From: Saccopteryx bilineata
Lineage: Eukaryota; Chordata; Mammalia; Chiroptera; Emballonuridae
Reading direction: 5' to 3'
Length of the DNA stretch: 64,000 nucleotides
NCBI RefSeq assembly: GCF_036850765.1
Contig: NC_089496.1
Coordinates: 46,862,113-46,926,112 of the forward strand
Numbering within the stretch: the stretch's first letter is position 1; each line of letters begins with the position of its first letter. Position numbers and translations under genes: made by a program. This document shows, piece after piece, positions 40,301-55,100 of the stretch. Below the pieces are notes generated by a model. It was not told the origin of the DNA. It saw only the letters and a list, made by a program, of their open reading frames with translations, and ran no database searches.

Positions 40301-41413
40301 CGTCCCTGAGCCTCAGCTTGCAGGTGACAGTGAGAATAATAGCTGTTTCAGGTGTGTTATGAATATGAAATGAAAAACATCTGCTCACAAAAATGAAGGG
40401 ATATTTCAAAATGAATATGAAGCTATAAAATATCCCTAATTTTTGTGAGCAGTGTATATGAACTTGCCTGGGATATAGTTCACTTCAGGGTAGGTTAATT
40501 GAATAGTTGTTTTAATTAATGCTAATGCCAGAAAATTTTAATTTATATATATTGTCTGTGTGCAAATTGTGGCTCCTCATAGCTTCTGAGAGTATAAATA
40601 TTTTGAATTCCTTAAATCCTTCTTTTGGAAGTTGGATGGGTATAAATTATAAAGGAAAAGATGCACATAGACCATTAGAATTTTGTAATTGAGTGTAGTC
40701 CTATGACAGTCATCTTTATGGATGAATGATGATAACAGATCATGTAATTCTGTGTAGCACTGGTCCATACTTTTGTTTCCTGCAAAAACTAATGAATATT
40801 TAATAAGGAACATGAGATGTTAGTCTGTCATCCCATTGGCACTCCATCAAAAGCAGCATCAGCCTTTTTCATTGATTTTGATGCATGCTGTTGTTGGAGG
40901 TGTTAGGAGTCATCCACGGAGTCTCAGGTCATTGAAGTGGTCTGTGGACTGAAGAAGCCTGGAACCATTGTTCTCGGACTGCACTCTGAGTATTTAATCT
41001 TTACCACCTCCTATTACTATTACTGCTCTCTGTTTAGAATTGAGCAAAAGCCAGTTAAATTCCATTAGGAATAGATTTGAGGCAGACAAAACTAACAAAA
41101 ACAGGCAGTGGGGCTATTGTTGGACACAAGACAGATGAGTGAGATAGCAGGGAGGGTAAGTCCCCAAATGACCCTGGTGCTTGGTCATTCCTCTTTCTGG
41201 ATCCATTTCAAGTTGGCTGTGGAGGATAGGACAGTACTAGGACAGGTGGAGAGATGGGTACTATCTATAGAGTTCGCCAGAGAGAGGCCCAATCTTTCTC
41301 AGTATTTCTCTCCCATCAAAGGAAGCAAAAAGTAGTTTGCTTGAGAGTCTACTCCATATCCTTCAGATAGAATTGTTCCTGCGTAGTCCAAAGCAAGGAT
41401 GGCTTTGCCTTGA

Positions 41414-41459
<46 letters not shown>

Positions 41460-44400
41460 CAGAGAGAGGAACAGATAGGGACAGACAGACAGGGAGGAAA
41501 AGAGATGAGAAGCATCAATTCTTCGTTGTGGCACCTTAGCTGTTCATTGATTGCTTTCTCATATGTGCCTTGACCAGAGGGCTACAGCAGACCAACTGAC
41601 CCCCTTGCTTAAGCCAGCGACCTTGGGCTCAAACTGGTGAGCCCACACTCAAACCAGATGAGCCTGTGCTCAAGCTGGCGACCTTGGGGTTTCGAACCTG
41701 GGTCCTCTGTGTCCCAGTCCGACACTCGATCCACTGCACCACTGCCTGGTCAGACTCTGCCTTGATTTTTAAATACCAGAGAAATGGTTTCAACAATCTA
41801 CTTTTAACACCATCAAATAGTCCCCAGTCAGTCAATTGTTCATTCATTCAAGTAACCCTGAGCATCAGCTTTTTACCAGACCCTGTGTGTGTTTGGGGGT
41901 TGGGGGGGGAATACTGTTTTGAGTAGACATGATCCTTATTCTCAGGGAGGTCATAGTCTAGTGGAAATCCTACTCAATTATGAAAATGCTCTTCCAGCTA
42001 AATTCGTGATTTAGAATTTATGAGGCCATGGCTGGACAAGGCTTAGAGGGACCTAGGTTTTTCGCATAATTGGCTCGAGGTGCAGTTAGATGTCACTCTT
42101 TTGTGTCTTTATGGGAATTTAAAAGGCAAATTTGGGGCGCCCCTGACAGGCTGGAATGTCTTTGGCCTTCCAGGTTGACATCACAGATTTCCTGTCATTT
42201 TTCCGCCTCTGCTGGCCAAGTACAGTTTGGATCAAGACAAGCCATTCGGCTTCTGCGGCCAGTATAAGCAGCCAGAAATTAGGAGAGAAGAAAGTGAGAA
42301 TGTTGTGAGCAAGGCATAAAACCAGTCAAAGGAGACAGGCATACCTTTGTCAGGAAAATGTAGAGAACCTTTTTAGGAGTAGTCCGGGAAAACTTCCTGG
42401 AGGAGGTGGAACCAAAGGGTGGATGTCATTGCCTGAACAAAAGAGAAGAGATGAGGGAACAGAAGTGACGACCCTCACTCAGTAAAGAAACAGCAGGACG
42501 GAAAAGGAGAGCTCTTGACTGGGAGCAGGAGATACTGGAGTGTTGTTGCAATGGGGTTAGATTATTGAGACGAGCCAACTCTGAGGGTGTAGAATTGGTA
42601 CTGTCGGAGTCACTCGGGGTTTCTAAACAGGAGAAAAGGGCACAGAAAAAACTACGCAAGGAAGATTTAGCTGGTGAGACATGGCAAAGGAGGAGGCAAA
42701 ACTGAACGACACGTGCAAGACGATGAGGCCAGGGGAGAAGGGAGGCATACTCTCCCACGTCACATGTGAATGAATTGAGGCTCACAAGAGAAATAATTAA
42801 CTTAGAATCATACAACACATAAGCCTTGAGCCAGGTGTGCCTGACTCCACGTCCTCTCCGTGACGTGGGGCCCTCTGCACCGGCATAGGCACAGGGGGCG
42901 TTGGAAACGAGGGTGACAGAGCTGGAGGGTAGGCAGAACTGACCTTGCGGTTTGTTGCTGGGATGGTAGGAGAATGCTGGAGTTGTCAGGAAAGACACGA
43001 CAGTCGAAGGAAGAGACATGTTAACCCTTAGATGCCCAGTTTAGTCCATCCCTCTCTGTTATTAATTAGAAGATATAAATGCCCCGTAAGTGGCTAAGTG
43101 ACATAGTCACTGGATGTCATGAGTTTGAACTTGAACCAGAGTTGCCTAACACTACTGTCTTCAGTAAGGCGATCGTGGGACATATGAGAGGCATTGCCCA
43201 GAGCAAATAAATATAACAAATAAGTATCCAGTGCGGTCGCTTAAAGCGTACTGGAGAGGAGGCTTACAGCAGGCTCTGACAGTAGGTTTTAAAGAGCGTT
43301 TGATATAATATATTGTAATTATAGTCTCCTCACCATCTGCATGCCTGATTGCCCAGTGGACCGTCATTCTTTGAAGGCTGGGATCTTCTTTTCTATAAGT
43401 GCTCAAAAATGCTTTGTGAGTCAGCAAATGGTAAATTAAGAAACTTGTAATTTAGCTAATGCTTGGTTATCATCTGTTACTGTGAAGGTTGTCCCTTTTT
43501 TTCTGCCCCCAGCTGCAGCAAAATTGTTACCAACTGCCATGGCAGAAGAACCCATGGCTTTGCTCTCCACTGTCCTGTCTGGAGGTTGCCAGGGAAGCTA
43601 AGTCATGGGGGGAGGGGTATCTTATGGGGTATAGTATGGCTGAGCACCCAGAGCCAAACAGTGGGAAACACCAAGACTATGAAGGTCAGGGATCAATAAT
43701 TATGCTTTGCTTCGGTTAAAAATGGTAGGTTTTCTTGTTTACTACTAACATACCTAGATAGCAGCCATAATATAATGTATTATAACCATCATATAATAAT
43801 GTATGTGGGTTACGAATACAGAAACCATAATTTATGGTGAATTAATCAAGTCTTGACCCATCACTTCAGAAAGATTGTCAATCCTATCAACAATTTTCAT
43901 CTCACTTTATTTTCTTGATAGTAGTTACTTTCTCTTGACATAAGTTCTTTAGAAGAATTGAGTTTCCTGTTATTTTGTATGATGACAGAGATTTACAGGT
44001 GTTGAAAGCCGAAAGAGACTGCTAGAGACTAGTAAGCTCATGTGTAAATCTGTAGAAAAAGAAACAAAGGCTTCTCCCGCTCTGTACCTGCTTAATTACG
44101 GTTACTGTGTTTTCCTCTTTTAGTTGATGGAAAAGCGCCTTTCCTTCACTTCCCCCCCCCATACTTTAGCTTCATATTTCACAGATGATTTAAATAGCCC
44201 CTTCTCGTGTTTTTCTGCATTTCCACCCAGCAGCATTTCATTCTGGAATTTTAAAAACTTACAATGCATTCATGTTTTCATTCCGGTAAATGGTAAGATT
44301 GCAAAGTGGTTCCCCGGGACACCTGATCAGCAGAAGTTCTGGAGGAACTTGGACGGGTGTACGTATGGGCAGAGCGATGCCCCGAGCAGACATTTCACTT

Positions 44401-47400
44401 AGTGGACCTCCCCTAGTTCTGTTTAAGGGTATCATAGATGGGCCAAGATGGAGGAAGCCCATGGGGCCTCTTATCCACTGATTAGAACTGAAAACTCTAA
44501 ACAGAGTCCTGGAAGCAAGTATCTGAGCACTCTGAAATGTGAACAGTAACAGGCAGACTGGGGAGGGAAGACAAAGTCTGAACGCCAACATGATAAAGAT
44601 GAATGCTCTTGAAACAAATGAAAAGGAGGAGATTCCTGGAAGAAAAATGTAAGTTATTAAAAAAGAACTAAAGGGATATTTTAGAGCGAAAAAGTAATGG
44701 TGTTTGAAATAAAAAAATATAACTCAGTAGATGGGCTCAGTGGAGTATAGACGACACAGGAATGAATCATCGAACTTAGAGACAAGTCAATAGAAATTAT
44801 CTAGTCTGAAGAACAGAGAAAAAGAGTTTGGGGGAGAGAATAAAACCCCAGGATCTGCATGGTGATAACGAAAGGCCTAACATTCTGCATTGGAGAAGGA
44901 GAAGGGGAAAGGAGAAAGACACTGGTAAAGAAGGGCTTAAAGAAATAACAGTTGAAAACTTCCCAAATTAGGTGAAAACCAAAAATTTACAGATTCAAGA
45001 AGCTCAGCAGCCTGACCAGGCGGTGGCGCGATGGATAGAGCGTTGGACTGGGATATGGAGGACCCAGGTTCAAGACCCTGAGGTCGCCAGCTTGAGCGCA
45101 GGTTCATCTGGTTTGAGCAAGGTTCACCAGCTTGAGCCCAAGGTCGCTGGCTCGAGCAAGGGGTCACTCGGTCTGCTGTAGCCGCCCCCCTCAAGGCACA
45201 AATGAGAAAGCAATCAATGAACAACTAAGAACCCGCAACAAACAATTGATGTTTCTCATCTTTCTCCCTTCCTGTCTGACTGTCCCTAGCTGTCCCTCTC
45301 TCTGACTCTCTCTGTCACACAAAAAAAGAAAAAAGCAGCTCAGCAAATTCCAACCAGTATAAACTCAAAAAAAGACATACCTACATACATCATAATCAAA
45401 CCGTGTCTTATCAAAACTCAGAACTATTAATCAAAGAAGAAATTTTACTCTGTGTAACTTTAAAAATAAATATTTTAAGAAAAATGTGTTTTCTTAATAG
45501 AGTACAGACCTTTTTCTTTTTTCTTTTTTTAAATGATATGTTTGGATGAGCTACTTGTCACAAGGCTACACAGAGTAAAAAAGAAGGAAATGGCAATATT
45601 ATTTAGTCATGGATGGGTATGACTCACAAGGAGTCAGTTTTTTGGTCTGGATCTTTAAAGGTATAAGAACATCTGTACTTAGAAATTTTGATTTAAAAAT
45701 TCTGGCTGATCTGGAATAAAAAAGGAAGAACATGTACAAAATTAACATGAACTACGTCATTTTACAATAGATTCAAATATAAATGTATTTTTTTAAGAAA
45801 ATGATGCTCATTGAAAAAATATGTACTGTTCAACATTATTTGAACTGGAAAAAAAGTGAATTCTGCCAACATTTGCTGTCACTTAAGTAAAGAAAGATTT
45901 TTGCGCCATCTGGGACAAGAAAATAAGCTGGTGACAGTTTGGGAATAAAGTCTTCAAATCTTTAATTTCTTTGAATAATGTTTCTAGTTTTCAAAGTATA
46001 AGTTTAACACTTCTTTTGTTAAGTTTATTCCTAAGTATTTTAATTTTGATGTTGTTGTAAATAGAATTCTCTACTTAATTTAATTTCCAGTTTTTCACTG
46101 CAGCTGTAGAGAAATGCAATTGATATTTGTGTATTGGTCTTAGATCTTGCAGCCTTGCTAATAAGCTCATTTGTTTTAACAAAATATTTTTAATGGATTA
46201 CTTAAGGTTTTTGTTTTGTTTTGTTTTATTTTTTGTAATTTGTATTTTTCCGAAGTGATAATCCCCAGGAAGGGGGATGCAGACAGACTCCTGCCTGTGC
46301 CTGACCGGGATTCACCCAGCAAGCCCACCAGGGGGCGATGCTCTGCCCATCTGGGGCATGGCTCTGATGCAACCAGAGCCATTCTAGCTCCTGAGGCAGA
46401 GGCCATGGAGCTATCCTCAGCGCCCAGGCCAACTTTGCTCCAATGGAGCCTTGGCTGTGGGAGGGGAAGAGAGAGATAGAGAGAGAGGAGAGGGGTAAGG
46501 GTGGAGAAGCAGGTGCGCACTTCTGTGTGCCCTGGCTGGTAATTGAACCCGGGACTTCCACACGCCGAGCCGACTCTCTACCACTGAGCCAACCAGCCAG
46601 GGCCGGATTACTTAAGGTTTATTATTATTTTTTTAATGTATAAGTGTACGTTTGCAAATAGAGATGGATTTGCTTCTTCCTTTCCAATCTGGATACATTT
46701 TATTTCATTTGTACCCTAATTGCCCTGGCTGGAGCCTCCAACACAAAGTTGAAAGAAATGGGGAGAGCAAGCATCCTTATCCTGTTCCTGCTACTAGCGG
46801 AGAAGCATCCAGTCTTTTGTCATTAAATATAATGTTAGCGGTGGGGTTTCTGTAGGTGCCTTTATCAGGCTGATGAAGTTCCCTTCTGTTCCGAGCAGAT
46901 TAATTTAAAGCAAGACGAGGATGAATGGCCTCTTCATCGTCCATGCCTCTTTCCCTCACAGTGCATCCTTCCGGAGCTGTAGCTGAGCTGTAGCTGAGCT
47001 TCCCTCTGAAAGAGCCGAGTGTCCCCGTTCTCCTCTGGACTCTCCATTGCTCTGCCTCTCACTGGCACGCATACATGTAATGAGAATGAGACTTCTATGG
47101 TCTCCTCATGAACCTTCTGAAATTCCAGGAACTCTATGCTTTAAAGAAAAGTTTTTCTTGGTCATAGTTTTTATAGTTACAATCCACAGAAAACAATACA
47201 TTGAACTTCCTAACTTCTAGATAACTGAACCTGTTACAGGGAAGTTTTTGTTTCAGTCACTATAATTGTTTACTAGCTACTTTCAGAACTTTCTGTGCTT
47301 TATGTGTGTGGGGGGGAGGGTATGGGGGGCAGTTAACATTTTTTGGATTCCTATAAAATAAACCTGGTTTAGTATCACATTTTTTTTCAATTTCTAGACT

Positions 47401-50400
47401 TTTTATTTACGTTTCAGTAACTCTGAAATCAGGAAACATTTAGCATCAATGCTACAATATATCATGACTTAAGCAGGTTATTTTTTTTCTTGGGACACAT
47501 AAAGATATATATTTTAAAATTATTGTTGCATGATGGTTAATTTTATGTGTCAACTTGCCTGGGCCAGGAGGTGTCCAGACATTTAGCCAAACATCATTCT
47601 GGGTGTGTCTGAGGGTGTTTTTGGGTGAGATTAACACTGGAATTGGTAGGTCCAGTAGAATAGATTGCTTTTTATAATGTGAGTTGGGTCTTAGCCGATC
47701 AAAGACCTAAATAGAACAAGGCTAAGAGGGAAACTCTTTGTGCCCGAGTGCTTTAGCTGAGACCTTAATCTTCTGTTTCTGTTTTCTGACTGGTCCCGAA
47801 ACATTGGTTCTCTGTGGGTCTCAAGCCTGCTGTCTGTGGACTGGAATTACAGATCGGCTCTCCTGAGTGTCTAGATTGCTGACTGCAGATCTTGGGATTT
47901 CTCAGCCTCTGTCATTATATGAGCCAGTTCCTTAAAATGAATGAATGAACGAAGAGATACATGCATACTGTTGGTTCCATTAATCTGGAGAACCCAGACT
48001 AATACAGATGGGGTTCTAAATTTGATAAAATACAGTAATCGAGGATATCCTCAGTTCTCCTCAGAAGTCATGGTGGCTTTGGGGAGTGTTCACACCAAAC
48101 AGATCATGCATGGGAGTTAAACTGCAGGTGAGAGGATACTACCCTTCTCTACCAGGAGAGCATCTAGAAATGGGGTTTGGGGGTTGTTATGCCAGGAGAG
48201 GCAGTGTAGAAAAACGCAGTTTTTTCCCCAGATCTGCTGTGTACTTCCTGTGCCCTTAGGTAGGTAAAATGAGCTGGTTGGGCTATGATTTCAAAGTCCT
48301 CTTTCAAATCTCAGGAATTGGTTCTTCTGTCTCAGTGAGGGGAGGTGGATGAACGGACATGTAAATAATTAGATTCTCTCGCACAGGACTAAAATGTCAC
48401 CAGTGTTGTCTAATTCCGGGATTGCTGCTTCTCTGTTCAACAAGACATAGGCCGATGACCACTGTGGTTCCCTGGGTTGTACTGTTTGTGTGAAGAACAG
48501 TGGCCTTCATGTTTGAGTTTCCATAGGATTTATAGCCCAGGTCAGGAAGCATCATCACCTTCTGAAAGAAAAATGAACGAGTTGATCCCAGGAGGTTTGT
48601 CAGCCAATAATTGACTTGTGTTAAGATAAGGCCATGGGACTCCATGCGTCCAGTAAAGGGTCTAGGTGTTGCCTGGGAAGGAAGTCCTCAATATAAAAAA
48701 GATAATAACAAGACTGGCATAAGTTATAGTTTTAGAAAGATTACTTATCTTCGGTGAGAAAGGCTTGTATGGCAGGAAATTTACGTGACTGCTATGAATA
48801 CTAGAGGGTGGAAGTTGAGAATTAGTATTTATCCAGTTTAGTTTATGGAAGTGGAGACGCAGTAACCTGGCAGGCTTGTGTATTCTGGTTCCTAGAAAAG
48901 CAGACAGAGGGACACTTGACCTTGGGTGGTAGGCACACAGTGCAATATACAGACCATGTGTCTTAGAATTATACTCTTGAAACGTGTGTAATTTTATTAA
49001 CCAATGTTACCCCCAATACGCTTAATTAAAACATAAATTAAGAAAAGAAAAGCAAACCTTGACAAAGTAAACGAGTGAAACATCTCACCTGCCACGGAAC
49101 TCCTGTGCTCTGCCTAGCTTCAGTGCGGGCCATGGGTCCTCTTATTTACATGAGTAGTTTCCTGTGCCGTGATCCGAGACTGGGGCGCCTCAGGACGCCC
49201 ACTGATCTGCTGTTGTAATGTAATCAGTCGACACCATTTGGACATTGATCGGTGTCTCACACACCTGGTTTGTGTGGCTCAATCGCCAAGAGCCTTTCAT
49301 CAGGCGTCTGTACCCGAGCAGCCCCTGGGATTCTGCCCAGAGATCCTGCCACCTTCTCTCTGGCTGCCCCGGCCACAGAAGAGTCCCATGAGAGAACGGT
49401 GTTCCTGAAGGGCAGGGCCATTTCAGAGAAAGAAAACAATAAACCCAAGTGAGGAGGCTGACGAGGCTGATGTGGAGATCATCAGGGATCGGCATCAGCA
49501 AGAGCCCAGAAGCAGGACTAGTAATAGTGCAAACAAGTTTGGGCTCGCTAGAGGCAGGTGGCGTAAGAGGACTGGGTGAGATAAGGTATGGATTGCTTCT
49601 GAGTATGGTCTGTCTCCGGATAGTCTCCAAAGTAAAGGTAGTTAAGCCCTTGAATGTGTTCAGATTACTTCATTTCAGTGGATTAGTACTAACCAGTGAG
49701 TCAAAGTCATCTTTTTCTAGTGTTCATATGACTGTAGGCTGGCTTACTTGCATTCAATATGATGGTGAAAGAGGCGATATAATTTTTTGTCTTATTGCTA
49801 AGTTTGGGATAATGTTCTTAATCAGAGGGGAGGAGAACAGTATGTGATAACAATAATGTTCAGGAAACGATGGAAAGCCATAGATTACTAGTATTATATT
49901 GGGGAGGAATAAAAACCATGGGTAATCCTACTACCCAGAGAATCATAACAGTATTTATTGCTGGTCCTTCTAGAGTTTTTCTATATATTATGCAACTAAA
50001 AATATGTGCCTCTGTGGTTCTTTTTAATGTTACAAAGATGGGAGCAAACATGCAGGTCTCTCCTAACCTCCTTCTTTCCCTCGGTTCCCCTGGAACGCAC
50101 GTTCGTTGGCGCCGGAACCCAGCACCCCCGGGTAGGCCCTGTTCCTGCGTTCCGGACGGCACACCAGACACAGGAGGTGGGTGAGACCCTGCTCTTCTTC
50201 TGTCTTCAGGTTGGCAGCCTCGGTGGTTCCTTCTCTGCGGGGGAATCCTGTCCTACTACGACTCTCCTGAGGATGCCTGGAAAGGTTGCAAAGGGAGCAT
50301 CCAAATGGCGGTCTGTGAAATTCAAGGTGAGAAACCAAAGAGAGTTGCAGATTGTCTTTTTCCCTCCGTAATCAGAGAAGCATTAGTCCCTGCACGCCTT

Positions 50401-52134
50401 TGCCTGCGTCTCCTACGGTACCGACAGAAATACGCAGGGTCGTACGCGACAGAGCTCTGCAGTAAGACCTGCAGGTGCAGCCAGTTTTTATGAGGCGGTT
50501 GATGAAGAGGTAGTCAAACTAAACGACCGGGCCTAAGCAGCATCTAGTGCTACTTCCTCAGCACCTGCCCACCTGGGGCCAGCAGCTATTTGCAAAGCTT
50601 GTTTAAATCTTTTAAGTGCAGCATCAAACACTGCTGTGTTTACACCAAGACACACACACTCCTCATCACCACCCGGTACTCACAACAGAACAAGCAGACA
50701 CCAAACAGACCTGCAAACAGCCTTTCCCCTCCGCGTTGAGAATCGTGAGACACACTGAGATGTGGCTCGGAAGCCGATTAGAAGGAAACAGATTAGAAGG
50801 GAATTGGGGGTTGGGAGCTTGGGGGAAGGGTGTGGGTAAAGCAGTGTGGTTTGCTTGTTTCTTCTCCTGAGAACTCCGGAGGAGTCTCACTTTTGATCTG
50901 CCTTGTGAAGGGAAGTAGAAAGGAACGGCATTGTGTGTTTGAGTGCTTTCCAGTAAACCCAAGGAGATAGAGAGTGCCCCCTACCGGTTGGCATGCAGGC
51001 CATTTGGACCGCAAAGCGCGTACTGGATACATACAAGGCCGCAGAGAGAGTCCCTGTCCACTCTGATAAAAGATCCCAAGGAGGATTGCATGGTTCTTTC
51101 TTAGGCCAAAATCCTGGTGCGATCCAGTTGCAGGGCTTTCCCCTTCAGCAGGGAGGCATCTCGCCAGGAGAGGCGGTCAGGGCTGGGGGCTGGCAGGCTC
51201 CTAGAAGCTGCCTTCAGAGACTGGCACCAGTTGAGCTGGAGGGTTTGGGTGGGGTGGGGGCTACCCAGACGGGGCTCTCCTCAGTTTCCGGCCCCTCTGC
51301 TTTGTTCCTAGTTCACTCTGTGGATAACACACGCATGGACCTGATCATCCCGGGGGAGCAGTATTTCTACCTGAAAGCCAGAAGTGTGGCTGAGAGACAG
51401 CGGTGGCTGGTGGCCCTGGGGTCAGCCAAGGCTTGCCTGACAGACAGTAGGACCCAGAAGGAAAAAGGCAAGTACTAATTGTCCTCTGGTCTGAGAAGCT
51501 TGAGTCACCCAGGTCCCCTGTTTGCTATCTTGCCTCTGACCACTGAGCCAGCTTTGCATTTCATGCACATGATACAAAATACGGTAGAATTTCAACCATA
51601 GTCTCTCTCTAACTCTTAGCAGAGCAGAGTTAAAAGAGTGCAGGCTTTGAAGCCAAATACAACTGGTTTCAAATCATGGCTTTGCAGGTAGGTTACTGGC
51701 TTTGACCTTAGCATAGATCACTTAATCTCTCTGATCCTCAGCTTCCTAATACTTTAAAAAGAGGCGATGACTTGCATTAAAATGATTACCATGAGAATGA
51801 GTGGTAACGTGAGCCCTGCTGTGCCCAGCCTGGCACCAAGTTTCCCTTGGTGAAGAGTAGCTGAGCCACCGAAGCCTTGGCTCGGGCTGCCTTCTGCACG
51901 ACGCCCGCGTCCCTCCCCTTCCCCGGGCGGATGGACGCCCAATCTTCAGGTTGCTGCCGCGCCGCTCCGTGCTCCGTGCTCGTGAGCACGACCTCAGTAA
52001 GTCTGAGAACCGGGCCTGACCTGTGGTGGCGCAGTGGATAAAGCGTTGACCTGGAAATGCTGAGGTCGCCGGATCAAAACCCTGGGCTTGACTGGTCAAG
52101 GCACCTATGGGAGTTGATGCTTCCAGCTCCTCCC

Positions 52135-52177
<43 letters not shown>

Positions 52178-55100
52178 CTCTCTATCCCTCTCTGTCTCCC
52201 TCTCTCCTTTCTAAAAATGAATAAATAAAATAAAAAAAAAAAAATTTAAAAGTCTGAGAACCACGGCACAACTTCCTTTTCTTTTTTTTAAACAATGTGG
52301 ATTTGTTTGTTTATTTACTTAATTGTTTTTATTCAATGGATTACGGTGACATTGGTTTACAAAACCTCATCTGCACACTGCATCATGCGTCCACCGCCCA
52401 AAGTAGTCTCTGCCCCACCCCGCCCCGCCCCTCTGTCGCACTGGCCACCACCACACTGTCCTCGGTGTCTGTGTGTTATAGATATACTTTTTTTTTTTTT
52501 TTTGCTTAATCCCTTCACCTTTTTCACCTGGTCCCCAACCCCCCTCTGACAGCCCTCAGTCTGTTCTCTGTGTCTATGCTTCTGTTTCCATTTTATCTGT
52601 TACATTATTGTGTTCATTAGATTCTACAGATAATGAAGATCATATGGTATTTGTCTTTCTCTGACTGGCTCATCTCACTTAGTATAATACTGGTTAGGCC
52701 TATCCATGCTGTTGCAAAAAAAATAAAATGAAAAGAAGATTTCTTCCTTCTTTTCCAGCCCAGTAGTCCCCACTGTGTGCATGTGCCGCAGCTTTTTTAT
52801 CCACTCACCGAATGATGGGCACTCGGGCCGCTTCCGGATCCTGTCTGTTGTAAATAACGCTGCACTGAACTGAGAAGTGCATGTATGTTTTCGCATTGGT
52901 GTTTTGGGCACAACTTTTCTTTTTTTTTTTAAACCTTTTCTTCTTTTTTTTTTTTTAATTCATTTTTTTTTTAGAGAGGAGAGGGAGAGACAGAGAAAGA
53001 GAAGGGGGGAGGAGCTGGAAGCATCAACTCCCATATGTACCTTGACCAGGCAAGCCCAGGGTTTTGAACCGGCGACCTCAGCACTTCCAGGTCGACGCTT
53101 TATCCCACTGCGCCACCACAGGTCAGGCAGGCACAACTTTTCTATCTGAACTGGGTCACGAGTGCCAGAGCTTACTGCCTGAGCCCTAATCGCCACCTTG
53201 CCAGCATCTAGCCCCGTATATACACCTGAAGATCTTGTGGGGAGAGGAGGGCCTCTGGGAAGAAGTGTTTCAGGACCCCTTTCTTGTGACGGGTGTGGTG
53301 GATGTGCTTAGCTCTTGAGGTAGACACTGTAAAGTGGCTTCTCTGTTGGGGCTTTGGAACGCTAAATTGGGAGTAAATTCTAGACACTGTCAGCCTTGAC
53401 TCAGATCTGGTGGTGACGTGCAGCATTTTTCTGGAGAAGACAGAGGCGGTGATAATTATCGCCGAGTCCCCAGCGCCAGGGTGGCTGGAGTGTCAAGCTA
53501 ATACAGGGGCAGCAGGGGCACAGAGGGTGCTATTAGCCGTGACAGGCAGGGCGCTGGACCAGTCCTCAGAATTAACGAGCGGCCTTTTTAGTGGCAGTTG
53601 CACATTACAGAACACTGTTTCCCAGTTTTGAGCACCATGTTAGCAGGTAGGTAGCCAGGACCCCGTTTTACACGTAGAGAAAACTGGTAGGACCGAAACT
53701 AAAACCGAACCCTGGATTCTGCTCCCGGTTCTGACACGTGGACCGGAGTGTGCTCTCTCCACCTCCCTGCACTGCCCGTCGCGCCGTGTGCTGGCTCAAG
53801 AAATAATGTGGATTACTTCAAAAGACTGGAAATCTCCTTCTCTGTTTCTCTTGCTCCCAAAACTTCACCTAGATCCGATCTGTAAGCATACGATGAACAT
53901 CTGACGTCAGGCATAGGGTATCTATTCTCCTGTCCGTGTAGTGTACTAACTACTGCTCCCAAAAACTAGGGGACATTTCAAAATGAATAGGAAGCAATAA
54001 AATATCTGCTAATTTTTGTGAGCAGTGTAGTAAATCATTCGTTCATTTTAATAATGACTTCCATTATCATCATTTTGTTACTCAGAGTTTGCTGAAAACA
54101 CTGAAAACTTGAAAACCAAAATGTCGGAGCTGAGACTCTACTGCGACCTCCTTGTCCAGCAGGTGGAAAAAACAAAAGAAGTGACCACAACCGGTGTGTC
54201 CAGTCCTGAGGTAAAACATTCTTTCTCTGAGTCCCAGGGGCGGGGACACCACATGCTGCTCACAGATGACACTGGACGTTGTCATCTAAAAACCAGTGCT
54301 GCAAAATGAAGACTGCAGATTATAATGAGTGGGTTTATGTTCCAGTTCTCAGACCCTGTGGTACTAGTAGTGGACATGCTTGGGGGTTTTCTAATAAAGG
54401 TGACTGAACTCTCTTTATTCACTTCCTATGGGCTCTTTGACTCCTTCAGCAACTGCCTGTTGTGTGCATGACACTGTGCTGGGATAAGGGAAAGGGAGGG
54501 CACCAAAAAAAGAGCATTTCAGTCCTGTTCTTGGGATATTTATAGTTCAGAACAGTGATTCTCAGCCCAGAGTAGTTTTGCCCCTCAGGAGACATCTGGC
54601 AGTGTTTGGAGATACTTTTCTGGGAGAGCTCAGCACAGAAACTTAATGTTAAGTGTTTGGTTTGCTGACATAAGGTTTAGCATGAGTGACTCCATCTTGG
54701 GCCCGATCTGGTTGCTTTAACACTACTATTTAACACTCCTAGGCTGCACTCTCTAGTTAGGATGTGACCTCAATTTGCTGAACAACATATGAATGTCATC
54801 AATATCCAGAGGAAAAACACACTGAACAAGTGAAATAACTTAGAGAAATAATGAGTAGATATTCAAAAGAATTCCAGTTGCTGAAACCTCTTAGACTCAC
54901 CTGAACCGAAATCCAGAAAACCCATTCTGAGCTAACAATGCATGATTTGTGGTTTCTTTTTTTTTTTTTTGAGAGAGAGAGAGGGATAGATAGGAACATA
55001 CAGACAGGAACGGAGAGAGATGAGAAACATCAATCATCAGTTTTTCATTGCAACACCTTAGTTGTTCATTGATTGCTTTCTCATATGACCGTGGGCCTTC

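Noticed and set aside
42426..43019. 197-codon minus-strand frame inside PLEKHA8 intron 1
   Set aside because: No recognisable domain, no splice or promoter context, and composition like random sequence. Possible but unsupported.
49449..49847. 132-codon plus-strand frame in PLEKHA8 intron 1
   Set aside because: Begins with GTG, matches nothing known, and lies in intronic DNA.
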